From an uncultured Prevotellaceae bacterium (GTDB lineage: Bacteria > Bacteroidota > Bacteroidia > Bacteroidales > Bacteroidaceae): DNA of 64,000 bases. The stretch is taken from contig CAMVJU010000003.1 in assembly GCA_947167935.1 (NCBI GenBank), forward strand, positions 1 through 64,000, in the 5' to 3' direction. This document shows, one piece after another, positions 25,343 through 34,066 of the stretch. The number at the start of each line of letters is the position of its first letter. The stretch's first letter is position 1. Position numbers and translations under genes: made by a program. Below the pieces are notes generated by a model that searched no databases, was not told the DNA's origin, and was given only the letters and a program-made list of their open reading frames with translations.

Positions 25343-28300
25343 CTAATTTATCGCATCCACGCCCTCACGCAACAGGCGGATGACATCATCAGCAGAGATT
25401 TGCGAGAACATGTCGGCATCTTCGAGAAGGGCATCAGCCAAAGAGCGTTTGTTCTGGTGGAGGCGGATGATTTTCTCTTCGATGGTACCCGCAGAGATGA
25501 GGCGATAAACGGTGACAGGACGCTCCTGACCAATGCGATGGGCACGGTCGCTGGCTTGGTCTTCGACAGCAGGATTCCACCAAGGGTCAAGATGGATGAC
25601 ATAGTCAGCAGCTGTCAGGTTAAGCCCCAAGCCACCAGCCTTCAGACTAATGAGGAAGAGTGGCTCCGAGCCTGTCTGGAACTGACGGACCAGTCGGTTA
25701 CGCTCTGCGGGCGACGTACTGCCATCAAGATATAGGTAGTCAGGAGAATGAAGATTGCCATCTGGGGCAAACTGTCTATCGAGTGCCTCGCGAATCAATG
25801 CCAGATGGCTCGTAAACTGGCTGAACACCAAGGCACGGTGCCCACTCTGCCGGAGTTCTTCCACGAGTTCGAGAAACGCCTGTGTCTTGCTCGACTTAAG
25901 CGGCAGTTTCGCATCAATCAGACGTGGATGACAGGCAGCCTGACGCAGACGGGTGATTTCTGCCAATGTCTGAAGAACGCTCTTCGAGCCCTCTTCCAAA
26001 TTGGCTATTGCCTGTTGACGCAGGTTGTCGTATAGTGCTTGCTCCTCTGCCGACAGTTCCACACGCAGGGTAATCTCCGTCTTCTCAGGCAGCTCATTGA
26101 GCACATCGTCCTTTGTGCGACGAAGCAGGAATGGTGACAACAAACGGCGCAATAGTCGCTGACGCTCTTGGTCGTGGTCACGCTCTATGGGCAGGATAAA
26201 GCGGTCGGTAAACTGCTGATAGCTGCCCAACAGTCCCGGATTGGCAAACTGGAAGAGGTTCCATATCTCATTGAGGTGATTCTGCAGGGGCGTACCTGTC
26301 AGCATCAGACGGAAATCGGCCTTCAGTTCCATCGCGGCTTTCGAGGTCTGCGTATCGCGATTTTTGATGGTGTGTGCCTCGTCGAGCACGATAGTTGTCC
26401 ACGTACGCTGACTGAGCAATTCTCCCTCCGTTACCAGCAGACCGTAAGTAGCCAGTACGATGTCGGCAGGTTCCGCATCGGTCACTATTTGCTGTCGGTT
26501 GGCTCCCTGAGGATTGAGCAGTTTGACGGTGAGAGCTGGGGCAAACCGACTCAGCTCTGATTGCCAGTTATGTAGCAGCGAGGTGGGCATGATGACGAGC
26601 TGTGGACCTTGGGCAGCCCTCGACTGCATCAGCGTAATGGCCTGAAGGGTCTTTCCCAATCCCATGTCATCGGCCAGACAGGCACCGGCACCCCAATAAG
26701 CCAGACGGCTCATCCACTGATAGCCCACCACCTGATAGGGGCGCAGCTCGGCATGAATATTGGCGGGTAGCGGGTATTGTTGCTGTCCAGCCTCCTCAAT
26801 GCGCTTCATCAGCTGTCGGAAAGGTTCGTCAGCCTTGACCTTAGCCCCCATCTCTTCAAGGGCGGACAACTGCAAGCCATTTATCGTGGCAAGTTTGAGG
26901 TCCTTTCCTCTTCCTATCAGCATCTTATCGATGGCTTGTAACTGTTTGCGCAGCTGTTCGCTTAGGGCAACATACTCATCATCCGACAAACGAATGAAGT
27001 TGCCAGATGCCGTGCGTAGCAGTTCCAACAGTTGTGCCACCTTCATCTTTTCCTTATCGCCAATCTTGACATCGCCTTCCAGTTCGAACCACTGGCCGGC
27101 AGAACTGATCTTTAGCGTCAACTTGTCGGGAGTAATCAGCTGACGCACCACCCGCATCTTCACACCCTGAGGCCACTCCACAAAGCAGATCTCGGAGGCC
27201 GTACGCAGACGTTCCAACAGCTCCAGACATTGGGCCATATCCAGGAACCACTCATCATCATCGGTCTGGTCATCGTCGAACACGCTGAGCAACTGACGGA
27301 GCTTCTCTAGATGCTTCTGCTCAGCCTTCAGATTGCGCTCCGTCTGAACCCGTTCGCCATCGATAGTGGTGCTCACAATCTCCATGCCCTTGCCAGGCCG
27401 CTGATAGGGAGGACAGGTTCCGAAAGGTTTGACGGCCAACGATATTTCGAACATCTGGTCTTCTACAGGTGCTACTTGAACTGAGATCAGCGAGTTGGCC
27501 TCCACGCGTTTCAGTTCTGTAGCGTTCTTCAGCAAGGGACTCATCACGGTAAACTCCTGACTCAGTCCCTGCAATAGTGCTGTGAGTTGTTTCTGACTCT
27601 CCTTGGGGAACGTCTTGATTTCCGATAGCAGCTCCAGCGTCTTCTTCTGGTTGGTACTCACTCGCGTCACCGTAACCTGCTTGTTGCCAACCTGCTGAAT
27701 GCTAATACCATTCTCCAGATTGTCTAAATCAACGTTTGACTTCACACTGTAGCCACTGCCTGCTGGCTGTACCGTCAGCTGTAGCGGTTCTTCTACAATG
27801 TCGATGTGCTGGTCGGTTTGGGCTGAGAAAACGTTTGGGCAACCTGCTAGGGCTGCTATCACCTTGGGGCCACCTAACTCATAGCTCACATTATTGTACC
27901 AGCCGTATTCGTACATCTTTACCAGCGAGGCCACCTGATGGTCCTGTGGGGTCATACACTTCTCGCCACCACTTTTAAACGATTTCAAAGCAATATTCCG
28001 TCCCTTACTCCATGTAACACCACCATCCTTTGACTTCTGCAATTTGGGCTGAACATTATAATTATACAGACTCACCATATACGCCACACGTTCCATCTCC
28101 GCAGTTGTCTGGCGGGGTGAGCTACCCTTAGGTGCATTCATCTTCATCAATTGGTCGATGATGAGCTCCCATCGCTGTTTCCGCTTAACTACAGGCAGTA
28201 ACGGCCCAGTGATGCCTGTCTGCTCTTTCAGTTTAGTGGAAATTGACTTCAGTTTGGGGAAATCGTCTGAGTAGAGCAATCGCAGATAGTCGTAGCCGGC

Positions 28301-29434
28301 AGTAGCAACCCAGTCCTCGGCAACGCCCATCATGGGCAGATCCTTGTTGAAAATCTGATAGTGTTTCAGGAAGAGTGTCGCCAGTCGCCAACACATCAGA
28401 TTGTAACAATTGGATATCGGATTCTTCTGGAAGAACTCTGCCGCATCGCCCTTCACGTAATGGTGCAGGGCCAGCAACATGGCATAACACGACTGGTCGG
28501 CTATTACCTTGCGACTCTTCATCAGCTTCTCAGCCGTCTTGCGGGCCTGCGGAGCATCCGTCAATCCAAGGGCAATAGCGTAGGCAAAGTTAGAGAGCGG
28601 CTCTTCGAAGGTATCGCCTTTCAACACTTTAAGAATCTGCGACATCTCCTGCCATGCTCCCATATAGTTTCCCTCATGCAGCATGTTGATAGCCGACAGT
28701 ATCATGTAATAACCTCCATTGGGGGCCAGTTGTTTCAGCACCTCCTGCAACTTACCAGTCCGTAGGAATTCCACATTATACCGATAGCAGTCGAGCATCA
28801 TGCGGCGGTGGGCCTCATGAAGCTGCTCATTCTCCCAAAACACCTGTCGCAACACCTCTCCATGTTCTACGGGTTCCAGATCAGTCCAATGGCCGACAAA
28901 CTGGGTGTAGTAAGTCAACGTCAGAATCTGCGGATCAACATATTTCAAAAAGGCAGCATTTTCCGGCTGATGGGCCATCTGGAAGACAATCTCCATCAGT
29001 TCTCTCTCGTTAGCCAGAATCATCGGCCAGTCAAGCGAGCGTACTTTATCCTCGTAAGGCTCTCCATGTACAAAGTCGATAAAGGCACCAACAAACTGAC
29101 CAATGCGAGGACTATTCTTCTGGCCTTGCTTCATGGGCAACTGCGACAGTTGCTGTATCTGCTCAGGTTTAATGGTACGCACGATGTCTGCCCAATATTT
29201 CGGAGCAACGCGAATACCGTGGTAGCTGTAATATCTCTTAGGAGTCTCGCCCTCCACCCATCCATTCTCATACCATTTCTTGGCATTGCTTTCGATAGGT
29301 GTCAGTCGCAGGTTTATTCGCTCATAGATTGCTCTGAGCGTATTGTAATCATATTCCGCCATTGTGAAAGCCATCGCCTGAAGCGCAATATGTTCCAGGC
29401 CCGCCTTCTCGTCACTATATACCTTTCTGTTCAT
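25343..29434 (-). CDS. SNF2-family DNA-dependent ATPase/helicase-like protein
   Basis: The 1363-residue cytoplasmic protein has a long N-terminal region of unknown fold (about 1-450; helical, TPR-like), a SNF2-associated bacterial domain in the middle (about 500-880), then the ATPase: L-A-D-D-M-G-L-G-K-T-L-Q (motif I), L-D-E-A-H-T-I-K-N (II), L-T-G-T-P-L-Q-N-H (III), and the helicase C lobe with V-F-S-Q-F-T, L-D-G-S-T-S and D-R-A-H-R-I-G-Q. Such proteins translocate on DNA and remodel protein-DNA complexes such as stalled RNA polymerase. A TACCTTTG -7 box lies at 29453-29460. It is not part of a visible defence operon. Confidence 0.93.
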   Translation of the reverse strand: MNRKVYSDEKAGLEHIALQAMAFTMAEYDYNTLRAIYERINLRLTPIESNAKKWYENGWVEGETPKRYYSYHGIRVAPKYWADIVRTIKPEQIQQLSQLPMKQGQKNSPRIGQFVGAFIDFVHGEPYEDKVRSLDWPMILANERELMEIVFQMAHQPENAAFLKYVDPQILTLTYYTQFVGHWTDLEPVEHGEVLRQVFWENEQLHEAHRRMMLDCYRYNVEFLRTGKLQEVLKQLAPNGGYYMILSAINMLHEGNYMGAWQEMSQILKVLKGDTFEEPLSNFAYAIALGLTDAPQARKTAEKLMKSRKVIADQSCYAMLLALHHYVKGDAAEFFQKNPISNCYNLMCWRLATLFLKHYQIFNKDLPMMGVAEDWVATAGYDYLRLLYSDDFPKLKSISTKLKEQTGITGPLLPVVKRKQRWELIIDQLMKMNAPKGSSPRQTTAEMERVAYMVSLYNYNVQPKLQKSKDGGVTWSKGRNIALKSFKSGGEKCMTPQDHQVASLVKMYEYGWYNNVSYELGGPKVIAALAGCPNVFSAQTDQHIDIVEEPLQLTVQPAGSGYSVKSNVDLDNLENGISIQQVGNKQVTVTRVSTNQKKTLELLSEIKTFPKESQKQLTALLQGLSQEFTVMSPLLKNATELKRVEANSLISVQVAPVEDQMFEISLAVKPFGTCPPYQRPGKGMEIVSTTIDGERVQTERNLKAEQKHLEKLRQLLSVFDDDQTDDDEWFLDMAQCLELLERLRTASEICFVEWPQGVKMRVVRQLITPDKLTLKISSAGQWFELEGDVKIGDKEKMKVAQLLELLRTASGNFIRLSDDEYVALSEQLRKQLQAIDKMLIGRGKDLKLATINGLQLSALEEMGAKVKADEPFRQLMKRIEEAGQQQYPLPANIHAELRPYQVVGYQWMSRLAYWGAGACLADDMGLGKTLQAITLMQSRAAQGPQLVIMPTSLLHNWQSELSRFAPALTVKLLNPQGANRQQIVTDAEPADIVLATYGLLVTEGELLSQRTWTTIVLDEAHTIKNRDTQTSKAAMELKADFRLMLTGTPLQNHLNEIWNLFQFANPGLLGSYQQFTDRFILPIERDHDQERQRLLRRLLSPFLLRRTKDDVLNELPEKTEITLRVELSAEEQALYDNLRQQAIANLEEGSKSVLQTLAEITRLRQAACHPRLIDAKLPLKSSKTQAFLELVEELRQSGHRALVFSQFTSHLALIREALDRQFAPDGNLHSPDYLYLDGSTSPAERNRLVRQFQTGSEPLFLISLKAGGLGLNLTAADYVIHLDPWWNPAVEDQASDRAHRIGQERPVTVYRLISAGTIEEKIIRLHQNKRSLADALLEDADMFSQISADDVIRLLREGVDAIN

Positions 29435-29534
29435 GCTTCATATACTTTGGTGCAAAGGTAGTATTTTTCTTTCAAAAAGAATCAGAAAACATAGAAAAAG
29501 AAAATAATTCCTTCAACCATATAACATTTAGGGA

Positions 29535-29730
29535 TTATACATAATATTTGGATAGATACTCGAACAGAGGGGTCCTCTCTTTGCCATAGACTTTCGCGCG
29601 GTTGCTTACTCCCTTGACGTGATAGTAAATCAGGCCTTCTCCAGCGCTGCATGTGCCATTATCAACGATGATAGCTGCTCGCTTGGGCAAAGGTTGACGA
29701 GTAACTTCACCTGCATCAACCGAAGTCCAT
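29535..29730 (-). pseudogene. fragment of an S41 (tail-specific) peptidase
   Basis: The frame contains A-A-I-I-V-D-N-G-T-C-S-A-G-E-G followed by K-V-Y-G-K-E-R-T, the catalytic-serine strand of C-terminal processing proteases (typically N-x-x-T-x-S-A-G-E). Everything before the serine strand is missing: upstream on the minus strand the frame runs straight into the duplicated terminators of the tRNA. About 65 codons remain, so it cannot be an active protease. Confidence 0.6.
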
Positions 29731-29741
29731 CTCACAAAAAA

Positions 29742-29765
29742 AGACATTGCCTTTCGGCGATGTCT
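29742..29765 (-). terminator. second (distal) terminator after tRNA-His
   Basis: Minus strand: AGACATCGCC-GAAA-GGCAATGTCT followed by seven T. It is a near-identical copy of the terminator at 29795-29818 (repeat units 29731-29766 and 29783-29819). Confidence 0.85.
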
Positions 29766-29794
29766 CTGTTCCAAACGGATTTCTCACAAAAAAA

Positions 29795-29818
29795 AGACAT
29801 TGCCTTTCGGCGATGTCT
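29795..29818 (-). terminator. first terminator after tRNA-His
   Basis: Minus strand: 10-bp stem with one G-U pair, GAAA tetraloop, then eight T. It ends transcription 9 nt after the tRNA. Confidence 0.9.
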
Positions 29819-29826
29819 CCTTGTTG

Positions 29827-29901
29827 GGTGCCCGGACGGACTCGAACCGTCGACATTCAGAACCACAATCTGACGCTCTAACCAACTGAACTACGGGCAC
29901 C
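29827..29901 (-). tRNA. tRNA-His (anticodon GTG)
   Basis: Minus strand: acceptor GTGCCCG pairs with CGGGCAC, the D loop carries AGTTGGTTAGA, the anticodon loop is ATTGTGGTT (GTG), and the T arm has GGTTCGAGTCC. The discriminator is C and an encoded G sits at position -1 (29901), both specific to tRNA-His. CCA is not encoded. A TACCTTTG -7 box lies upstream at 29944-29951 (minus). Confidence 0.95.
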
Positions 29902-30100
29902 ATGTATGAGGACAAAATGCATTACCTTTCGGTTTTGCGGGTGCAAAGGTAGGCAAATATTTTGGAACTACCAAGAAAAAACGATTCTTTTTTCAAAAAA
30001 GTTATTATTTGAGGTGTGAGGTGAGAGGAAGGCTGAGGGATGATGTATGAGGGATGATGTATGATGGAGAAAGGTGAAGGGGAGGTAGGTGGCAAACAAG

Positions 30101-30133
30101 AAAAACCCCGACAGCTTCTGATAGATGCCGGGG
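30101..30133 (-). terminator. terminator after secG
   Basis: Minus strand: CCCCGGCA, 12-nt loop, TGTCGGGG (one mismatch-type G-T), then TTTTT. It lies 24 nt after the secG stop. The sequence 29960-30080 next to it is filled with GAGGTGTGAGGTGAGAGG and GATGTATGAGG words. Confidence 0.85.
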
Positions 30134-30157
30134 CATATTCTTTGGTAAGGTGTTGTC

Positions 30158-30511
30158 TTACTGCTGGGGAGCTTCTGTGGCGGGAGCCTGTTCGGGCTGT
30201 ACGAGGGGAGCTGCCTCAACGCCCTGCTGGTTGCCGGCGTTGGTGTTTTGGTTCTGAATCTGCATGACGGCAGGACCCTGCTGTCCGCGCTTGGGAGCGG
30301 TGTATGCGCAGAGTACGCTGATGATGACCATAGCTGCTGCGAGGCCCCATGTCATCTTCTCGATGAAGTCGGTGGTCTTGCGCACGCCTCCGATCTGGTT
30401 GTAGGAAGCGAAGTTAGAGGCGAGACCGCCGCCCTTTGACTCTTGGATGAGAACGATGCCCACCATGAGGATGGCGGCCAGGATGATTAAAACTAATAGT
30501 AATGTGTACAT
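30158..30511 (-). CDS. secG: preprotein translocase subunit SecG
   Basis: SecG is the small subunit of the SecYEG channel in the inner membrane. The 117 residues comprise a first helix (L-L-L-V-L-I-I-L-A-A-I-L-M-V-G-I-V-L-I), the family signature Q-E-S-K-G-G-G-L-A-S-N-F, a second helix (A-A-A-M-V-I-I-S-V-L) and a Gln/Pro/Ala-rich tail usual in Bacteroidales. It follows the conserved protein and the activator-LptE gene on the same strand, the usual lptE-secG neighbourhood in this order. Confidence 0.95.
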   Translation of the reverse strand: MYTLLLVLIILAAILMVGIVLIQESKGGGLASNFASYNQIGGVRKTTDFIEKMTWGLAAAMVIISVLCAYTAPKRGQQGPAVMQIQNQNTNAGNQQGVEAAPLVQPEQAPATEAPQQ

Positions 30512-30554
30512 TTTTTGTTTATTGTTGAGTGTTTATTGTTAAGTGATTCTGTTG

Positions 30555-31325
30555 TTATTTTTTATTGTTGTTTATGATCAATTTTTCGAGGAATCGAATT
30601 TGGTCTGCAAAGTAAATACTTTTTTTCGGATAATCCAAACTTAATTGCGTAATTATTTCCAAAGCCTTGGAATAATTGCCCTGTTTGATGTAAATTCGGG
30701 CCATTGTCTCGGTATTTACCCTCTCTTCGTCTGTTTTTTCGTCTTTTTGCTCTTCGGGTTCTATCTCGGGCTTCTGGGGGTTGTCGCTGAGCACAATCCT
30801 GCCTTTTTCGTCGTTGATGAACTTGTCGATGAGCGACTGTCCGATGAGCTGTGGTGCCTCGGCGGCCTGACGGCGGTCTTCCTCGTTCTCGTTCTCGAGG
30901 AGGTAGGCCACGTAGTCGACGGCGGCATCGGCGGGGGTGGGCTTGCGGCCCTTGCTGGTATTGGGCTCTTCGTCTTTGGGCACGCTGTCGAGGAAGTCGT
31001 CGATGAGCGACAGGGTGCGACTGTCTTTGTCAAGGGGTGAGAGAGGAGAGGTAAGCGGTGAGGGGCTTGTGGAGCTGTCGGCTTTGGTCTTCAGCTTATA
31101 GTGTGCGGCCTCTACCAGCTGGAAGATGACCTTGCGGTCGGTGATGTAGATGGCGGCACGGCGCAGCTCTTCATCGAAGGTGGGGTCGTGCAGGAGGTAG
31201 AGATTTTGTAGTAGCAGCAGGCGGGCGCTCTGGAAGTAGGGATACAGCGCGAGCAGGGAGCGCAGCTCATAGAGTGAGTCACGGTCGAGCTTCTCGGGGT
31301 GTTTGATGAGTTCTGCTATATCCAT
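30555..31325 (-). CDS. conserved Bacteroidales protein, TPR-like
   Basis: The protein has 256 residues. The N-terminus (Y-E-L-R-S-L-L-A-L-Y-P-Y-F-Q-S-A-R-L-L-L-L-Q-N) and the C-terminus (A-R-I-Y-I-K-Q-G-N-Y-S-K-A-L-E-I) are helical and TPR-like; the middle is charged and likely disordered. There is no signal peptide. It lies between lptE and secG, a place where Bacteroidales keep such a gene, but its function is not known to me. A CTCACCT-type insert (31032-31066) encodes S-P-S-P-L-T-S-P-L-S-P-L. Confidence 0.75.
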   Translation of the reverse strand: MDIAELIKHPEKLDRDSLYELRSLLALYPYFQSARLLLLQNLYLLHDPTFDEELRRAAIYITDRKVIFQLVEAAHYKLKTKADSSTSPSPLTSPLSPLDKDSRTLSLIDDFLDSVPKDEEPNTSKGRKPTPADAAVDYVAYLLENENEEDRRQAAEAPQLIGQSLIDKFINDEKGRIVLSDNPQKPEIEPEEQKDEKTDEERVNTETMARIYIKQGNYSKALEIITQLSLDYPKKSIYFADQIRFLEKLIINNNKK

Positions 31326-31355
31326 TGTTTGGTGGAGGTTTGATGGTGGAGGGTA

Positions 31356-31859
31356 TTACCAGTTGGCTACTGTTGAGTTGAATATCTGGTCGGTGATGTC
31401 CTTCACCATCTGTGTGACGAGCTCTTCCTGCACAGCGTTGAGACTGAGGTTGGAGTCGTAGCTCTGCGAGGCGGTGAACGACTTCTCGAAGTCTTCCTTA
31501 TGGTTGACGTTGTTGGTGAAGCGCACGTTGACGGTCATCGACAGCTCCACCTGTGCCGAGCTGCCTTCTGCCGACACCGACTTATTGCGTTGCTCGTAGC
31601 GGGTAATCTCGCCCTCGACCTTCAGGTCGCCGTTGCGTTTCACCTGCGTCAGCTTGGTGTGGTTGGCGTACTGATCTTTCAGCTGGTTGTTGAAAATGCT
31701 GGCCATCGGTCCCCACACGTAGTTGGAGCGGATGGGGAAGTCGGCAATCTGTATGGTCTTCGTCTTCGTATAGTCAATGCTGGCACCGTTGAAGGTGTAG
31801 CTCACTTTGCAAGATGTGAGGAGAGAGGAGAGAAGAAAGAGGAAAGAGATGACGACCAT
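31356..31859 (-). CDS. lptE: LptE-type lipoprotein, probable internal start
   Basis: Starting at ATG 31859, the 167-residue product matches LptE in length. A hydrophobic core F-L-F-L-L-S-S-L-L-T-S-C serves as lipoprotein signal, followed by Y-T-F-N-G-A-S-I-D-Y and I-A-D-F-P-I-R as in Bacteroidales LptE, which helps LptD insert lipopolysaccharide in the outer membrane. The signal lacks the usual basic residues after Met; in the fused form they would come from the R-R-L-K of the activator. Its codons come from a pyrimidine-rich low-complexity tract (31811-31850). LptE is expected to be essential, so a functional product must be made from here somehow. Confidence 0.65.
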   Translation of the reverse strand: MVVISFLFLLSSLLTSCKVSYTFNGASIDYTKTKTIQIADFPIRSNYVWGPMASIFNNQLKDQYANHTKLTQVKRNGDLKVEGEITRYEQRNKSVSAEGSSAQVELSMTVNVRFTNNVNHKEDFEKSFTASQSYDSNLSLNAVQEELVTQMVKDITDQIFNSTVANW

Positions 31860-33062
31860 GCCATACTGCTTGAGGCGACGGTAGAGGGTGCGGTCGCTGA
31901 TGCCCAGCTCCTGGGCGGCCTTCTTGCGGTTGCCGTTGTTGCGCTCGAGGGCTTTCTCCAGCATGGTGCGGCTCAGGTCGTTGAGGTTGAGGTTCTCGGC
32001 TTCGGGCTCGATATACTCCTCGGCCTCGGCGTCTTCCAGCATGGGGTTCATGGGACTCATAGGACTCATGGGGCCTATGGGGTTTACAGGACTGATAGCG
32101 GTTGACGGCTTGGCCTGCACTTCCTCTATCTGTTTCTTCAGCTGGCTCATCTCGCGGCGCATGTCGTTGACATTGTTGCGCATGTCGTAGAGAATCTTGT
32201 AGAGGATCTCACGCTCATTCTCGAAGCTGTGGTCGCCGCTATTCGGCAATACCGCCAGCTGGGTGCTCTCACGGTCTTGCGGGATGAACTTCGCCAGTAT
32301 CTCGGGGGTGATGATGCGCTCCTTGCTGAGTACGGAGATCTGCTCGGTGATATTCTTCAGCTGCCTGACGTTGCCCGGCCACTTGTATCGCATCAGCATC
32401 TGCTTGGCCTCTTCGGTTAGTTGGATGCGCTCCATGCGATATTTCTGCGCCGTCTCCATAGCGAAGAGACGGAACAGCAGGACGATGTCCTCGCCGCGCT
32501 CGCGCAACGGCGGCATCTGGATGGGTATGGAGTTGAGGCGGTAGTAGAGATCTTCGCGGAAACGGCCTTCGCTGATGGCCTGACGGATATTCACGTTGGT
32601 GGCGGCCACGATGCGAACATCGGTCTTCCTCACCTCAGTAGAGCCTACAGGGATGTACTCGCCCGTCTCCAACACACGCAGCAGCCTGACCTGCGTGGCC
32701 AGCGGCAGTTCACCCACTTCGTCGAGGAAGAGCGTGCCCTTGTTGGCTACGCCGAAATAGCCCAGCGAGTCGCCGATGGCGCTGGTGAAGGCGCCCTTGA
32801 CGTGTCCGAAGAGCTCGGAGTCGATGGTTCCCTCAGGGATGGAGCCGCAGTTGATGGCGAAATACTTCTCACGACGGCGCGGTGAGCTGTCGTGGATGAC
32901 GCGAGGAATGATTTCCTTGCCTACGCCGCTTTCGCCAATGATGAGGACGCTCAAGTCGGTGGGAGCCACCTGCATCGCCACGTCGAGTACATGGTTCAGC
33001 GCATCGCAGTTGCCCACGATGTTATACCTCTGTTTGATGGCTTGTAGTTCCTTGACGTCCAT
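31356..33062 (-). CDS. sigma-54-type activator fused in frame to LptE
   Basis: One uninterrupted frame of 568 residues. Residues 1-401: AAA+ activator without receiver domain, with Walker A G-E-S-G-V-G-K-E, the sigma-54 contact loop changed to G-A-F-T-S-A (normally GAFTGA), Walker B L-F-L-D-E-V-G-E-L, arginine finger R-E-D-L-Y-Y-R-L-N, W-P-G-N-V-R-Q-L, and a Fis-type helix-turn-helix ending R-R-L-K-Q-Y-G. Residues 402-568: Met, a hydrophobic stretch, lipobox L-L-T-S-C and an LptE-like domain (outer-membrane LPS assembly). The Met (ATG at 31859) is surely also a separate lptE start. I use the ATG at 33062 as the gene start. Confidence 0.85.
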   Translation of the reverse strand: MDVKELQAIKQRYNIVGNCDALNHVLDVAMQVAPTDLSVLIIGESGVGKEIIPRVIHDSSPRRREKYFAINCGSIPEGTIDSELFGHVKGAFTSAIGDSLGYFGVANKGTLFLDEVGELPLATQVRLLRVLETGEYIPVGSTEVRKTDVRIVAATNVNIRQAISEGRFREDLYYRLNSIPIQMPPLRERGEDIVLLFRLFAMETAQKYRMERIQLTEEAKQMLMRYKWPGNVRQLKNITEQISVLSKERIITPEILAKFIPQDRESTQLAVLPNSGDHSFENEREILYKILYDMRNNVNDMRREMSQLKKQIEEVQAKPSTAISPVNPIGPMSPMSPMNPMLEDAEAEEYIEPEAENLNLNDLSRTMLEKALERNNGNRKKAAQELGISDRTLYRRLKQYGMVVISFLFLLSSLLTSCKVSYTFNGASIDYTKTKTIQIADFPIRSNYVWGPMASIFNNQLKDQYANHTKLTQVKRNGDLKVEGEITRYEQRNKSVSAEGSSAQVELSMTVNVRFTNNVNHKEDFEKSFTASQSYDSNLSLNAVQEELVTQMVKDITDQIFNSTVANW

Positions 33063-33163
33063 AATGGCTGACAAAATTACATATATTTTTCCAAACAGCT
33101 GCAAATTTGGCAGAAAAAATAACTTTCTTTAGAAGAAAAGGGCGCTTATTCGGGTATTCTTCG

Positions 33164-33171
33164 TATATTTG
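33164..33171 (+). promoter_or_regulatory. -7 box deciding the start of the methyltransferase gene
   Basis: TATATTTG lies 31 nt before the ATG at 33203. It falls inside the longer reading frame from 33107, so transcripts from here can only use the later start. Confidence 0.5.
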
Positions 33172-33202
33172 CAATGAATTTTTCGAGAACAATTCTTCTC
33201 TG

Positions 33203-34039
33203 ATGGAAATATCGAGCGCACAGAATCCGAGAATCAAGCACCTGTTGCTATTGCAGCAGAAGTCGCAGCAGCGCCGCAAAGAGGGCCTCTTCGTGGTGGA
33301 AGGCGTGCGCGAACTGCAACATTGCATCGAGGCTGGATTCGAGATTGACAGCCTGTTTGTAAATGAAGAATTAAGAATTAAGAATGAAGAATTAGCAGCC
33401 GCCGTCCCATCAGGGGAAGATATCGCGCTAGCAAATTCTTCATTTTTCACTCTTCCTGCTTCTCTTTACGAGAAAGTGGCCTATCGCGGTTCGACCGAGG
33501 GTGTCATTGCTATTATAAAGGAGCGGAAGATGACGCTCACGGACCTCAAGTCACATCTCTCACCTCTCACCTCTCACCACTCGCCCCTCATCATAGTGCT
33601 TGAGGGCGTGGAGAAGCCTGGCAACTTGGGCGCTGTGCTTCGCTCGGCTGATGCTGCAAAGGCCGATGCGGTCATTGTGTGTGACCCGCTGACCGATCTC
33701 TATAATCCCAACCTGATACGTGCCTCTATCGGTGCCATCTTCACCGTGCCCACTGTGGCCTGTAGCAGTGAGGAGTGCATCGCCTTCCTTAAGGAGCACG
33801 GCATCCGCATCCTCACGGCACAGCTGCAGGATTCAAAACTCTATTACGACACCGACATGCGGTCGCCCGTGGCCATCGTCATGGGGACGGAGTCGACAGG
33901 ATTGACACAACAATGGCGCGAGGCTGCCGATGCCCATATCCGCATCCCGATGCTGGGTAGGCTCGACTCGCTCAACGTCTCCGTATCGGCGGCAATCCTG
34001 CTTTTCGAGGCGGTGAGGCAACGGAGTAGCCTCGAATAA
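33203..34039 (+). CDS. TrmH/SpoU-family RNA 2'-O-methyltransferase
   Basis: The 278-residue protein has an N-terminal substrate-binding domain (S-S-A-Q-N-P-R-I-K-H-L, E-G-L-F-V-V-E-G-V-R-E) and a SPOUT knot with the three SpoU motifs: G-V-E-K-P-G-N-L-G-A-V-L-R-S, V-A-I-V-M-G-T-E-S-T-G-L and I-P-M-L-G-R-L-D-S-L-N-V-S-V-S-A-A. It methylates a ribose in rRNA or tRNA with SAM. Two low-complexity inserts are visible: N-E-E-L-R-I-K-N-E-E-L (33361-33395, with an inverted partner at 33434) and S-H-L-S-P-L-T-S-H-H-S-P (33551-33592), both in linkers. Confidence 0.92.
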   Translation: MEISSAQNPRIKHLLLLQQKSQQRRKEGLFVVEGVRELQHCIEAGFEIDSLFVNEELRIKNEELAAAVPSGEDIALANSSFFTLPASLYEKVAYRGSTEGVIAIIKERKMTLTDLKSHLSPLTSHHSPLIIVLEGVEKPGNLGAVLRSADAAKADAVIVCDPLTDLYNPNLIRASIGAIFTVPTVACSSEECIAFLKEHGIRILTAQLQDSKLYYDTDMRSPVAIVMGTESTGLTQQWREAADAHIRIPMLGRLDSLNVSVSAAILLFEAVRQRSSLE

Positions 34040-34066
34040 AAACCACGGATAAAACAGATTTAACGG

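Noticed and set aside
25343..29434. SNF2 protein as part of a phage-defence operon (DISARM or similar)
   Set aside because: No methyltransferase, DUF1998, PLD or other partner gene is adjacent; it looks like a lone housekeeping-type SNF2 protein.
29535..29774. Complete small gene of 79 codons
   Set aside because: Its start lies in the transcription terminators of the tRNA and its content is an internal piece of an S41 peptidase.
33107..33202. N-terminal extension of the SpoU methyltransferase
   Set aside because: A -7 promoter box lies within it and the family normally begins at M-E-I-S-S-A-Q-N-P-R-I-K, encoded from 33203.
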